From Limnohabitans kasalickyi (GTDB lineage: Bacteria > Pseudomonadota > Gammaproteobacteria > Burkholderiales > Burkholderiaceae_C), in assembly GCA_965234325.1 (NCBI GenBank), contig OZ248418.1, positions 62,001 through 126,000 of the forward strand: a stretch of DNA of 64,000 nt. Direction: 5' to 3'. Made by a program: the position numbers and the translations under genes. Positions 7,943 to 16,707 of the stretch are shown here, piece after piece (positions within the stretch are counted from its first letter, which is position 1; each line of letters begins with the position of its first letter). Below the pieces are notes generated by a model that saw nothing but the letters and a program-made list of their open reading frames with translations, was not told the origin of the DNA and ran no database searches.

Positions 7943-10045
7943 ATGACGACTCCGCCAACGCCCCCCAAAACTCCCACAGCCACGGTTTCCACCGACTGGC
8001 TGGACCGCGATTTGAGTTTGCTGGCCTTCAACGCCCGCGTGCTCGATTGGGCGAAGCGCCCAGAGGTTCCACTGTTGGAGCGTGTGCGCTACCTGTGCAT
8101 CGTGTCGTCGAATTTGGATGAATTTTTTGAGGTCCGTGCTGCCTTGTATTCCAGCATCGAAAACCCCAAAGCCCCCCCTGATGCGGCCAGTGCCAAAGCA
8201 CAGCTCAACCTCAGTGAAGTCGCCCACGCTTTGGTGGATGAGCAATACGCGCTCTACAACGATGTGTTGATGCCGGCGTTTGCCAAAGAAGGCGTGCGAA
8301 TTTTGTCGCACAGCGAGCGTAATTTGGCGCAGCACCGCTGGGTCAAGTCATTCTTTGATCGCGAAGTGCGTCCCTTGTTGTTGCCCGTTGGCCTCGACCC
8401 CGCACACCCATTTCCACAGGTGGCCAACAAATCACTCAATTTCATCGTGCGTTTGTCGGGCAACGACGCGTTTGGCCGCGACAACGAGATTGCGATTGTC
8501 AAGGTGCCCCGCAGCTTGCCGCGTCTGATTCCTGTGCCAGAGAAGCTGTCTGGCAAGCGTCAGTTGTTTGTGTCGATTTCTAGTGTGATCCGTGCACATC
8601 TGAAAGACCTGTTCCCTGGCCGCGAGGTGGGGCAGTTTTCACAGTTCCGCGTGACCCGCCACTCCGATTTGGCGGTCGACGAAGAGGACGTGAAAAACCT
8701 GCGCACCGCATTGCGTCAAGGGCTGGTGCACCGCAACTACGGACAGGCTGTGCGCTTAGAGGTGTCGGCTGGTTGCTCTGAGCACTTGTCTAACTTTTTG
8801 TTGGAGCAGTTTGAGTTACCCCCCTCTGCGCTTTACCGTGTGCATGGCCCCGTGAACTTAGTTCGTCTGAACCAGTTGATTGATTTGGTAGACAACCCCA
8901 AGTGGTTGTTCCCGCGCTACGTGGGAAGCTTTCCGCATCAAATCAACCCGAACACGTCCATCTTTGAACAGCTTCAGGCCGGTGATGTGCTGATCCATCA
9001 GCCGTATGAAAGTTTTGATGGTGTGCTGTCCTTTTTGCGTGATGCCGTGCGTGACCCCGATGTGTTGGCGATCAAGCAAACCATTTACCGCACCGGCGCC
9101 GACTCTGTGTTGATGGAGCTCTTGCGTGAGGCCGTGCAGCGTGGCAAAGAGGTGACGGTGGTGGTGGAATTGAAGGCCCGCTTTGACGAAGAGGCCAACA
9201 TCAATTGGGCCGAAAAACTCGAATACATCGGTGCCCAAGTGGTGTACGGCGTGGTGGGTTTGAAGACGCATGCCAAGATGCTTTTGGTGTCGCGCCGCGA
9301 AGGTCGCGTGATTCGCCGCTACGCCCACATGTCCACGGGCAACTACAACCCGCGCACAGCCAAGCTCTATACCGATTTGAGCCATCTCACCTGCGACCCT
9401 AAGCTGACGCAAGACGTTGAAACTGTTTTCAACTTATTGGCCAGCCAAAGCAAAATCCCACGCCTCAACAAGATGCTGATTGCGCCGTTCCATCTGCAAC
9501 GCAGCCTCATCGAATGGGTCGACAAGACAGCCGTTTCTGCCTTGGCCGGTGTGGCCAGCCGGATTGTGTTGAAGATGAACACGCTGACCGACGAAAAGCT
9601 GATGGAAGCCTTGGTGCGTGCTGGACAGGCCGGCGTGCAAATTGATTTGATCGTGCGTGGTGCTTGCATGCTGCCCGCGCAACGCCCCGGTTTTACCGAC
9701 AACATTCGTGTGCGTTCCATCATTGGCCAATTCTTGGAGCATTCACGGGTGTTCTACTTTGCCAGCGGTGACCAAGAGACGCTTTATTTGTCCAGCGCCG
9801 ATTGGATGAACCGCAACATGCTGCGCCGCGTGGAGCTGGCATGGCCGGTGGAAGATGTAGCTCTGAGAAAACGCATCATCAACGAATGCCTGTTGGCCTA
9901 TTTGCACGACACCGTGGACGCATGGGTTTTGCATGCAGACGGGCAATACAAGCGTGCACAACCGAGCAAGAGTCGTTCTGCCAAAGCCAAAGAGCCACAC
10001 AGTGCACAAGCGGCGTTGAAGGCGCTGTATTCATCCAAAGCGTGA
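7943..10045 (+). CDS. ppk1: Polyphosphate kinase 1
   Basis: A 700-residue PPK1, the usual length. It reversibly transfers the ATP gamma-phosphate to polyphosphate. The catalytic histidine that becomes phosphorylated is His443 in KTHAKMLLVSRR, followed by YAHMSTGNYNPRTA; a second conserved histidine is His600 in LEHSRVFYF. The N-terminal DLSLLAFNARVL and SSNLDEFFEVR blocks are typical. I chose the ATG at 7943 because the longer reading frame starts inside the Pho-box-like site and adds a non-conserved leader. sixA follows 10 bases downstream and ppx lies nearby on the other strand, giving both arms of polyphosphate metabolism. Confidence 0.97.
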   Translation: MTTPPTPPKTPTATVSTDWLDRDLSLLAFNARVLDWAKRPEVPLLERVRYLCIVSSNLDEFFEVRAALYSSIENPKAPPDAASAKAQLNLSEVAHALVDEQYALYNDVLMPAFAKEGVRILSHSERNLAQHRWVKSFFDREVRPLLLPVGLDPAHPFPQVANKSLNFIVRLSGNDAFGRDNEIAIVKVPRSLPRLIPVPEKLSGKRQLFVSISSVIRAHLKDLFPGREVGQFSQFRVTRHSDLAVDEEDVKNLRTALRQGLVHRNYGQAVRLEVSAGCSEHLSNFLLEQFELPPSALYRVHGPVNLVRLNQLIDLVDNPKWLFPRYVGSFPHQINPNTSIFEQLQAGDVLIHQPYESFDGVLSFLRDAVRDPDVLAIKQTIYRTGADSVLMELLREAVQRGKEVTVVVELKARFDEEANINWAEKLEYIGAQVVYGVVGLKTHAKMLLVSRREGRVIRRYAHMSTGNYNPRTAKLYTDLSHLTCDPKLTQDVETVFNLLASQSKIPRLNKMLIAPFHLQRSLIEWVDKTAVSALAGVASRIVLKMNTLTDEKLMEALVRAGQAGVQIDLIVRGACMLPAQRPGFTDNIRVRSIIGQFLEHSRVFYFASGDQETLYLSSADWMNRNMLRRVELAWPVEDVALRKRIINECLLAYLHDTVDAWVLHADGQYKRAQPSKSRSAKAKEPHSAQAALKALYSSKA

Positions 10046-10055
10046 GGGGGAGGTT

Positions 10056-10556
10056 ATGGATTTGATTGTTTGGCGTCACGCAGAAGCCGAAGTGGCCGCA
10101 GAGGGCGGTGATGACTTGTCGCGTGCCCTGACGTCCAAGGGTGAGCGCCAAGCTCAGCGAATGGCCAAATGGCTGGATACGCATTTGCCAGAGGGCACCC
10201 GTGTGCTGTGTAGTCCTGCCAAACGCACCGAGCAAACGGTGAGAGCCTTGGGCCGTAAATACAAATTGCGCGAAGAGCTGGTGCCTGAGAGCACAGCTGA
10301 CGCGGTACTTGATTTGGTCAAGTGGCATCCCGAAAGCGGCCCGCAAGGCAAAGGTCCGGTGCTCTTGGTCGGGCACCAACCTTATATGGGTGCCTTGGTG
10401 GCGCGTTTGCTGGGCATGCCCGAGCAAGCTTGCGCCATTCGCAAGGGCAGCGTGTGGTGGCTGCGCACACGCATGCGCGAAGGTCAACTGCAAACGGTGC
10501 TGTTGACCGTGGTCTGCCCCGACCTTATTTCGCGTTTGTGGGACGACCGGTCTTGA
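10056..10556 (+). CDS. sixA: Phosphohistidine phosphatase SixA
   Basis: A 166-residue histidine phosphatase of the SixA branch. The N-terminal catalytic motif is VWRHAEAE (Arg-His), with SPAKRTEQT and VGHQPYMG supplying the remaining active-site arginine and histidine. The G after RH is replaced by A, which is usual in SixA. SixA dephosphorylates phosphohistidine in phosphotransfer proteins. It follows ppk1 closely and is probably cotranscribed, a common pairing in Burkholderiales. Its 3' end overlaps the convergent lysine-rich gene by 32 bases. Confidence 0.88.
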   Translation: MDLIVWRHAEAEVAAEGGDDLSRALTSKGERQAQRMAKWLDTHLPEGTRVLCSPAKRTEQTVRALGRKYKLREELVPESTADAVLDLVKWHPESGPQGKGPVLLVGHQPYMGALVARLLGMPEQACAIRKGSVWWLRTRMREGQLQTVLLTVVCPDLISRLWDDRS

Positions 10557-11070
10557 TCGTGGGCACCTTGATCAAGGCTGCTTTGAACTGAATGTCACTC
10601 ATGGCGGCCAGTGCTTTGATGCCAGCGCGCAAGAGCTCGCTTTTCTTGACGGCTTGACCCAATTTGCCGCCGCGCATTTTGAGCGCGTCGATCACTTCGT
10701 ATTCGTCTTTGGGAATGGTGAAGCTGTCACGGACCAGTTTGGGTTTTTTCACTTTGGCAGGTTTTTCAAGTTTGGCAGGCTTGGGGGCAACCATGGCCTT
10801 TTGAGGTGCTGCGACTTTCGTGGCTTTCACAGGCTTTGCTTTGGGCGTTGCGGGCTTAGCCGCAGTTTTTGCAGCAGGTTGAGAGGCAGGTTTAACCGCT
10901 GCTTTGACCACTGGTTTGGCAGGCGCTTTTGTTGTTGCTTTTTTAGCGACGGCCTTTTTAGCAGTAGCAAGGGGCTTGACAGAGGTCTTGGGTGCAGCTG
11001 CTTTCACGGCTTGTGGCGCAACCGCTTTGGTTTCTGAGGCTGTTTTGGCTGGGGTGGCTTGGGCTGTCAT
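10525..11070 (-). CDS. Lysine/alanine-rich histone H1-like protein with conserved C-terminal domain
   Basis: A 181-residue protein in two parts. Residues 1 to about 112 are low-complexity Ala/Lys/Pro repeats (PAKPVVKAAVKP and similar), like the tails of bacterial histone H1-like and AlgP proteins. Residues 113 onward (VRDSFTIPKDEYEVIDALK, then KKSELLRAGIKALAAM) look globular and helical, possibly a ribbon-helix-helix-like fold. A nucleic-acid or polyanion-binding role is inferred from charge. The gene sits between sixA and ppx and has its own strong promoter with an embedded inverted repeat. I do not recognise a named family and assign no specific function. Confidence 0.72.
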   Translation of the reverse strand: MTAQATPAKTASETKAVAPQAVKAAAPKTSVKPLATAKKAVAKKATTKAPAKPVVKAAVKPASQPAAKTAAKPATPKAKPVKATKVAAPQKAMVAPKPAKLEKPAKVKKPKLVRDSFTIPKDEYEVIDALKMRGGKLGQAVKKSELLRAGIKALAAMSDIQFKAALIKVPTIKTGRPTNAK

Positions 11071-11090
11071 TGGTGATCCTTGATTTGAAA

Positions 11091-11128
11091 AAGAGTAAAC
11101 AGTATAAACCGTTTACTCTTTTTGTCAA
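11091..11128 (-). promoter_or_regulatory. Sigma70 promoter with embedded perfect inverted repeat
   Basis: Read on the minus strand there is a consensus -35 TTGACA (11123-11128), a 16-base spacer and a -10 TATACT (11101-11106), 31 bases before the start codon of the lysine-rich gene. A perfect 10-base inverted repeat, AAGAGTAAAC (11091-11100) and GTTTACTCTT (11111-11120), lies over it. One arm is in the spacer and the other covers the expected transcription start. This is classic geometry for repressor binding. The same hairpin plus a T-run could also terminate the upstream ppx transcript, which ends at 11125. Confidence 0.7.
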
Positions 11129-12618
11129 TCAGTTGAAAATTGCAGCGACCAAGATGTTCTCTCCCAAGCTAGAGCCTCTTGCCTGAGTAAGTGTGCAGAT
11201 TGTGGGTAGCGTTTTGTCCAAGTGGCATCGGCCGTTAAAACGAAGTGTTGTTTCAGATCGTGACAGCGCAACGACAGGCCGTTGTGCTCCGGTTCTTTGC
11301 GGGCATGGCACAAAATGATGGCGATGCGCAGAGCCAGCAAGAGTTTGACAAATTCAGGCTCATCAAACTCGGCTTCTAGTTTTTTCAATTTGCCACGCTG
11401 CCCTAAGACCAACACGCCCAAGCGATGCAACTCTTGCATGCCAAAACCCAGCAAGTCGGCATTGTCCAAAATATAGGCGCCGTGCTTGTGGTAATCGGTG
11501 TGCGAGATGGCCACGCCGATTTCGTGCAACTGTGCAGCCCAACTCAGTTTGCGTTTTAGCCTGTTCGTGGGTGTGGCCTCTTGGGGGGCGATGCGATCGA
11601 ACAGCGTCAGGGCTGCTTTGCTGACGCGCAGGGCTTGAGCCGCATCGATTGCAAATTTTTGAGCCAGACGCTGCACGGACACGTCTCGCGTATCGGTGGT
11701 GTGGTCATCGCGTTCGACCATCTCAAACAGGACCCCGTGGCGCAAGGCGCCTTGCGCCACTTGCAAGGTTTCAATGTCGAGCAACTCCATCAACGCGCGC
11801 AACACGCTGACACCGCCGCCAATCACGGCGCGTCGGTCTTCTTTCAAACCTTCCATGCGCACGTTGGAGGCATGACCTGCGCGCAGCAAACACTTCACCA
11901 GCCAGTTCAAGCCTTCAAGCGTCACTTGCCCTTCGGGCCATCCAGCAAGTGCCAAGATGTCTGCCACAGCGCCCACGGTGCCTGAGGCGCCGTACGCTTT
12001 GTCCCACTGCGCGCGGGGGTAGCTGCTGAGTGCTTCTTCCAGCACCGCTTGAGCCGCAATTTCAGCACGGTAGAAACTTTGTTCGGTGAACTCACCTTGC
12101 GGAAAATAGCTCATCGACCACGTCACGCTGCCCACATGAAAGGACGCTGTTTCTGTGGCTTGTGTGCCTGTTCCAAGCACCAACTCGGTGGAGCGTCCGC
12201 CAATGTCAATGACCAAACGGCGTTCGTCGCTGTGGGGCAGCATGTGCGACACGCCTTGGTAAATCAAGCGTGCTTCTTCCGTTCCTGCAATCACTTCAAT
12301 GGGAAAACCCAAGATCTCACAGCCGCGTTGGATGAACGCATCACGGTTTTTGGCTTCGCGCAGCGTTTGTGTGGCAACTGCGCGGACTTGGGCTTTTTTG
12401 AAGCCAGACAAGCGTTCGGCAAAACGCGCTAGGCATGCCCAACCTCGCTCCATGGCTTCTGGCGTGAGGTTTCGGTTTTCGTCCAGACCGTTGCCTTGAC
12501 GGACGGTTTCTTTCAAATATTCGATGCGTTGAATTTGTCCGTGGTCGTAGCGGCCAATTTCTAGTCGGAAGCTGTTGGAGCCTAAGTCGATTGCTGCAAG
12601 TAAGGTGCCGTGATTCAT
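11125..12618 (-). CDS. ppx: Exopolyphosphatase, Ppx/GppA family
   Basis: A 497-residue Ppx/GppA phosphatase. The ASKHA-fold phosphate loops are visible (AAIDLGSNSFRLEI and VIDIGGRSTELVLG), and the EEARLIYQGV segment is conserved. The C-terminal third carries an HD-like helical domain (AAQLHEIGVAISHTDYHKHG). The enzyme releases terminal phosphate from polyphosphate, or pppGpp in the GppA branch. I prefer the ATG at 12618 over the TTG at 12648 because the longer form begins within the Pho-box-like element. Facing ppk1 across about 1 kb, it gives opposing synthesis and breakdown. Confidence 0.93.
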   Translation of the reverse strand: MNHGTLLAAIDLGSNSFRLEIGRYDHGQIQRIEYLKETVRQGNGLDENRNLTPEAMERGWACLARFAERLSGFKKAQVRAVATQTLREAKNRDAFIQRGCEILGFPIEVIAGTEEARLIYQGVSHMLPHSDERRLVIDIGGRSTELVLGTGTQATETASFHVGSVTWSMSYFPQGEFTEQSFYRAEIAAQAVLEEALSSYPRAQWDKAYGASGTVGAVADILALAGWPEGQVTLEGLNWLVKCLLRAGHASNVRMEGLKEDRRAVIGGGVSVLRALMELLDIETLQVAQGALRHGVLFEMVERDDHTTDTRDVSVQRLAQKFAIDAAQALRVSKAALTLFDRIAPQEATPTNRLKRKLSWAAQLHEIGVAISHTDYHKHGAYILDNADLLGFGMQELHRLGVLVLGQRGKLKKLEAEFDEPEFVKLLLALRIAIILCHARKEPEHNGLSLRCHDLKQHFVLTADATWTKRYPQSAHLLRQEALAWERTSWSLQFSTD

Positions 12619-12627
12619 AAAAACAAT

Positions 12628-12659
12628 ATTATCTTTTTTTCGTGACAAATTGATGTCAA
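12628..12659 (-). promoter_or_regulatory. PhoB-box-like promoter of ppx
   Basis: On the minus strand TTGACAT and TTGTCAC (12642-12659) are 11 bases apart, each matching CTGTCAT at 5/7. Eight bases downstream is GATAAT (12628-12633), a good -10, then the ppx ATG at 12618. Box, spacing and -10 fit a PhoB-activated promoter in which the box replaces the -35. The first half-site also contains a consensus-like TTGACA, but at 20 bases from the -10 it is too far to act as a normal -35. Confidence 0.62.
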
Positions 12660-12755
12660 CTTTGTGAATTCACCGAATTGAAACAAAGGCTTTCTACAAT
12701 GTACACACCGCACACCTGAGCTGTGTTTTAACCTTCCTTCAACGTGCTCCGCCTC

Positions 12756-13472
12756 ATGCCTCCTTTTAAATCTTTGCGACAAATGGCGTTGGCTTTTGGC
12801 GTGGCTTTGTTGTGCATGGCCGAAGCTCAAGCGGCGCGTCCTATGAGCACGGATGACGCCAACATCGTGGATGAAAAATCTTGCCAGCTGGAGGCGTGGG
12901 TGAAAACCACGCACACCTCGTTAGAGCGCTGGGCGCTGCCTGGTTGCAACTTTGGCGGTGAGATGGAGTGGACGCTGGGTGGTAATTCCCAAGCCGAAGA
13001 TGTGGTGGGCCATACCCAGTATTGGGTGGGCCAAGTGAAAAAGCGTTGGCTGCCTGTGGGTGAGGGCAGGGTAGGCGTTTCAACCACGGTGGGTGTCACG
13101 TCCATGCGGCCTGCCTCGGCTCTGCGACCCAGCGACAAAGACTACTACCTCAACGTGCCCGTTACCGTGCCTTTCGGGGCAGACCGTTTTTTACACGTCA
13201 ATGCAGGGTGGGTGCAGCATCAAAGCTTGGGCGTGAGCCGGACTACGTGGGGCTTAGGGGGCGAGTTCCCACTGAGCGCGAAGGTCATTGCCATTGCAGA
13301 AACCTTTGGCGAACAAGATGCGGGCCGGCGTTATCAACTCGGACTTCGTGTCTGGTTAGTGCCGCAACGCGTTCAGGTGGACACCACGTATGGCAATCAA
13401 GTCGGCATGCCTGAACAGATGCGTTGGATTTCCGTGGGTTTGCGCTTGCTAACCCCCGCTTTTTTGCCTTAG
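12756..13472 (+). CDS. Exported protein of unknown function, predicted beta-rich (outer membrane?)
   Basis: A 238-residue protein with a signal peptide (basic start, hydrophobic core, AEAQA before ARPMSTDD). The mature part alternates polar and hydrophobic residues in strand-like segments (HTQYWVGQVKKRW, VGVSTTVGVTS, YQLGLRVWLVP, WISVGLRLL), suggesting a small beta-barrel or periplasmic beta protein. Two cysteines (SCQLEAW, PGCNFGG) could form a disulfide. A GTG 12 bases upstream is an alternative start. I do not recognise the family. It lies between ppx and a CoA-transferase without clear operon ties. Confidence 0.6.
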   Translation: MPPFKSLRQMALAFGVALLCMAEAQAARPMSTDDANIVDEKSCQLEAWVKTTHTSLERWALPGCNFGGEMEWTLGGNSQAEDVVGHTQYWVGQVKKRWLPVGEGRVGVSTTVGVTSMRPASALRPSDKDYYLNVPVTVPFGADRFLHVNAGWVQHQSLGVSRTTWGLGGEFPLSAKVIAIAETFGEQDAGRRYQLGLRVWLVPQRVQVDTTYGNQVGMPEQMRWISVGLRLLTPAFLP

Positions 13473-13534
13473 CCTTGTCCCCTTCGTGAAGGCGCTGGCA
13501 ACCATGGGTCGCGCAGATGGGCACAATCTCAGCC

Positions 13535-14752
13535 ATGAACAGTCATGCCTCACACAGCCCCGCCCAGACTCCCTTGCAAGGCCTGCGCGTCGTCGAACTG
13601 GGTCAACTCATCGCGGGCCCCTTTGCTGCTAAAACTCTGGCCGACTTTGGCGCGGACGTTGTCAAAGTTGAAACGCCCAAGACAGGTGACCCTTTGCGTA
13701 AATGGCGCTTGCTCAAAGACGGCACCTCGGTGTGGTGGCAAGTCCAGTCGCGCAACAAGCGTTCTGTGGCGCTGGACTTGAAAGAAAAAGAAGCGCAAGA
13801 CATCGTGCGCCAACTCGTCAAAGACGCGGACGTGTTGATCGAGAACTTCCGCCCAGGCGCGATGGAAGGTTGGGGCCTGGGCCCTGAGGATCTGTTGGCC
13901 ATCAACCCGCGTCTCATCATGTTGCGCATCAGTGGTTATGGACAAACGGGGCCTTACCGCGACAAACCCGGGTTTGGTGTGGTGGCAGAAGCGATGAGTG
14001 GCTTGCGCCACCTCACCGCTGAACCAGGTCGTGTGCCCGTGCGTGTGGGCGTCAGCATTGGCGACACCCTGGCTTCGCTACACGGCGTCATTGGTATTTT
14101 GATGGCGCTCCATGAGCGCGAAACAAGCGGTCAAGGCCAAGTGATTGACGTGGCCTTGTACGAGGCAGTCTTTAACTGCATGGAAAGCTTGCTGCCCGAG
14201 TACAGTGCCTTTGGTGTGGTGCGTGAAGCTGCCGGCAGCGCTTTGCCCGGCATCGCGCCCAGCAACGCTTACCGTTGCGGCGATGACGGTTATGTGCTGA
14301 TTGCAGGTAACGGTGACAGCATTTTCAAACGGCTCATGCACACAATGGGTCGCGACGATTTGGGCAACGATCCCGCACTCAGCGACAACGCGGGTCGTGT
14401 GAAACGCGTGGCCGAGATTGATGCGGCCATTGGCGTGTGGACGGCACAACTGACCGTGGCCCAAGTTTTGGACGCCTTGGACCAAGCGGCCGTTCCTGCA
14501 GGCCGCATTTATACCGTGGCCGACATTGCGGCAGACCCACACTATCAAGCACGCGGCATGATTCAACAGGTGCAGATGGACGATGGCACCTCACTCGCGG
14601 TGCCGGGCATCATTCCTAAGCTTTCTCGTACACCCGGCAGTCACCGCCGCAATGCGCCCACCATTGGGCAAGATACCGATGCGGTGTTGCAAGACATCGG
14701 GTTAACGGCTGCACAAATTCAAGCACTCAAAGACAAAGGCATCGTGGCATGA
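13535..14752 (+). CDS. CaiB/BaiF family (class III) CoA-transferase
   Basis: A 405-residue CoA-transferase, the usual length. Family blocks: LRVVELGQLIAGPFA near the N-terminus, GADVVKVETPKTGDPLR, RNKRSVALDLK, ISGYGQTGPYRDKPGFG and a C-terminal RTPGSHRRNAPTIGQD. These enzymes move CoA between carboxylic acids. The next gene, an HMG-CoA-lyase-like enzyme, starts within its stop codon (ATGA overlap), so the pair probably activates a hydroxy-dicarboxylic acid and then cleaves it. The acid is not identifiable. An ATG 18 bases upstream (13517) is an alternative start. Confidence 0.92.
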   Translation: MNSHASHSPAQTPLQGLRVVELGQLIAGPFAAKTLADFGADVVKVETPKTGDPLRKWRLLKDGTSVWWQVQSRNKRSVALDLKEKEAQDIVRQLVKDADVLIENFRPGAMEGWGLGPEDLLAINPRLIMLRISGYGQTGPYRDKPGFGVVAEAMSGLRHLTAEPGRVPVRVGVSIGDTLASLHGVIGILMALHERETSGQGQVIDVALYEAVFNCMESLLPEYSAFGVVREAAGSALPGIAPSNAYRCGDDGYVLIAGNGDSIFKRLMHTMGRDDLGNDPALSDNAGRVKRVAEIDAAIGVWTAQLTVAQVLDALDQAAVPAGRIYTVADIAADPHYQARGMIQQVQMDDGTSLAVPGIIPKLSRTPGSHRRNAPTIGQDTDAVLQDIGLTAAQIQALKDKGIVA

Positions 14753-15660
14753 CCCGCATTTATTTCAACGAAGTCGTCACGCGTGACGGTTTTCAAATCG
14801 AACCCACCTTTGTCCCCACAGACGCCAAAGTGGCCTTGATTGATGCCTTGAGTCTGTGCGGATACGCCAAGATCGAAGCCACCTCGTTCACCTCGCCCAA
14901 AGCCATTCCCATGTTGCGCGACGCCGACGAGGTGATGGGGCGTATTCAAAGGGTGCCTGGCGTGGAATACACCGTGCTTGTGCCTAATTTACGGGGTGCC
15001 GAGCGCGCCATGGAGGCCAAGGCCGACGAGTTGAATTTGGTCATGTCCACCTCCGAGACGCACAACCTGGCCAATTTGCGCATGACCCGTGCCCAAAGTT
15101 TTGCAGCCTTGGCTGGCGTGGTGCGCTTTGTGGATGGCCAAACGCCCATCAACGTGTCGCTGTCAACCTGCTTTGGTTGCCCGATGGAGGGCGATGTGCC
15201 CCAAGCGGATGTGCTGTCTATTGCGCGTCGCTTTGCTGACCATGGCGTGCGTGGCCTCACCATTTGCGACACCACGGGCATGGCGCATCCTTTGCAAGTC
15301 AAGCGCCTCGTTGAGGCTTTGCAAGCGCAATTGGCGGACACCCAACTCACCCTGCACTTTCACAACACGCGTGGCATGGGCTTGGCCAATATCTTGGCGG
15401 CGGTGCAGGCGGGTATCACGCATTTCGATGGCTCGCTCGGCGGCTTGGGCGGTTGCCCTTATGCGCCCGGCGCCAGCGGCAACGTGTGCAGTGAAGACGC
15501 CATTCACATGCTCGATGCCATGGGTTACGACACGGGCATGGATGTGACAAAACTCATCCAACTCGCCCGCCAATTGCCGCAGATCGTGGGGCACGATGTG
15601 CCGGGGCAAGTGGCTAAGGCGGGGCGCATCACGGATTTGCATCCTGCCCCGCCTTTGTGA
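14749..15660 (+). CDS. Hydroxymethylglutaryl-CoA lyase-like enzyme
   Basis: A 303-residue TIM-barrel lyase of the HMG-CoA lyase family. Seen: VVTRDGFQIE (metal/substrate Arg-Asp), LHFHNTRGMG (metal histidines) and the family signature GGLGGCPYAPGASGN with its catalytic-loop cysteine. Such enzymes cleave 3-hydroxy-3-methylglutaryl-CoA or related branched 3-hydroxyacyl-CoAs to acetyl-CoA (or another acyl-CoA) and a keto acid. Coupling to the CoA-transferase suggests a substrate such as a citramalyl or 3-hydroxy-dicarboxylyl thioester rather than leucine catabolism, for which the partner genes are absent. Confidence 0.9.
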   Translation: MTRIYFNEVVTRDGFQIEPTFVPTDAKVALIDALSLCGYAKIEATSFTSPKAIPMLRDADEVMGRIQRVPGVEYTVLVPNLRGAERAMEAKADELNLVMSTSETHNLANLRMTRAQSFAALAGVVRFVDGQTPINVSLSTCFGCPMEGDVPQADVLSIARRFADHGVRGLTICDTTGMAHPLQVKRLVEALQAQLADTQLTLHFHNTRGMGLANILAAVQAGITHFDGSLGGLGGCPYAPGASGNVCSEDAIHMLDAMGYDTGMDVTKLIQLARQLPQIVGHDVPGQVAKAGRITDLHPAPPL

Positions 15661-15691
15661 GTGAACGTCAACTTGCCGCTGGCGTGATGGC

Positions 15692-16681
15692 TCACTCGAT
15701 ACGAATGCCCGCAGCTTTCACCAGTTGAGCGGCTGCCAATGTTTCGGCGTCCAGGTATTTTTCAAACGCATCTTGCTGCATAGGCATGCCAGCCGCGCCC
15801 AGTTTTTCCAAGCGTTCTTTCACATCCGGCATGGCCAGCACACTCATCACACCCGCATGCAGTTTTTGCACAATGGGTTTGGGTGTTTTGGCCGTCACGA
15901 ACAAGCCCACCCAAAACGTGTAAGCCGCGCTGGCAAAGCCTGCCTCAGAGATGGAGGGCACATTGGGCAGCAAGGGTGAACGCTGCGCTGTGCTGACCGC
16001 CAGGGCTTGCAGTCGGCCACTTTGAATCAAGGGCAGTGCTGAAACAAGGGGTGCAAAGAACCAATCAATACGTCCAGCTGCAGTTTCAGTCAGGGCTTCG
16101 GGCGTACCCCGGTAGGGCACATGCTGTGCTTGCAGGCCTGCAGCAACGCGAAATTTTTCGGCATTCATGTGCGTGGCTGAACCGTTGCCAGCCGATGCGT
16201 AGTTAAGTGCCCCCGGTTGTGCTTTGGCTTTGGCCACCAAGTCCGCCACATCTTTGTAGCCCTTGCTGGGTGACACCACGATCACATTGGGCAAGCTGGC
16301 CAGTGGGCTGATGCCGTCAAAGTCTTTCAGCGTGTCGTAGCTCAGCTTGGGGTAGAGCGCAGGGTTGACCACATGGCCTGAGCTGTGGACCAGCATGGTG
16401 TAACCGTCAGCAGGGGCCTTGGCCACCAAGGCTGCGCCTACCGTGCCACCTGCACCAGTTTTGTTGTCGATCACAATTTGCGCGCCCAAAAGCGGGCCGA
16501 GTTTTTCGGCTACGGTGCGCGCAATCACGTCGGTGCCGCTGCCTGCGGTGAAGGGCACCACGAACGTGATGCTTTTGTCTTTGGGCCACTCGGATTGCGC
16601 AAAGCTAGGCAGGGCTGAGCCAGCCGCCAAGGCAGCAGCCCATTGCAAACTTTGGCGGCGTGAAAAAGGTGCGTTGGTCAT
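15692..16681 (-). CDS. Tripartite tricarboxylate transporter receptor, Bug family
   Basis: A 329-residue periplasmic receptor with an exported N-terminus (SRRQSLQWAAALAAG before AQSEWPKDKSITFVVPF). Bug blocks are clear: TAGSGTDVIARTVAEKLG, VIDNKTGAGGTVGA, APADGYTML and a C-lobe SPLLPNVPSISEAGF. Bug proteins bind carboxylates or aromatics for TctAB-type transporters, but no TctA or TctB is in the window. It is the last gene of the minus-strand run that starts with the intradiol dioxygenase at 20707, so it probably binds that pathway's substrate. Confidence 0.93.
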   Translation of the reverse strand: MTNAPFSRRQSLQWAAALAAGSALPSFAQSEWPKDKSITFVVPFTAGSGTDVIARTVAEKLGPLLGAQIVIDNKTGAGGTVGAALVAKAPADGYTMLVHSSGHVVNPALYPKLSYDTLKDFDGISPLASLPNVIVVSPSKGYKDVADLVAKAKAQPGALNYASAGNGSATHMNAEKFRVAAGLQAQHVPYRGTPEALTETAAGRIDWFFAPLVSALPLIQSGRLQALAVSTAQRSPLLPNVPSISEAGFASAAYTFWVGLFVTAKTPKPIVQKLHAGVMSVLAMPDVKERLEKLGAAGMPMQQDAFEKYLDAETLAAAQLVKAAGIRIE

Positions 16682-16707
16682 GGTTTGTCTCCTGTTGATG
16701 GTTGAAA

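Noticed and set aside
10654..11037. 127-codon plus-strand ORF rich in Phe, Cys and Arg
   Set aside because: It is the shadow of the Ala/Lys-repeat protein on the minus strand.
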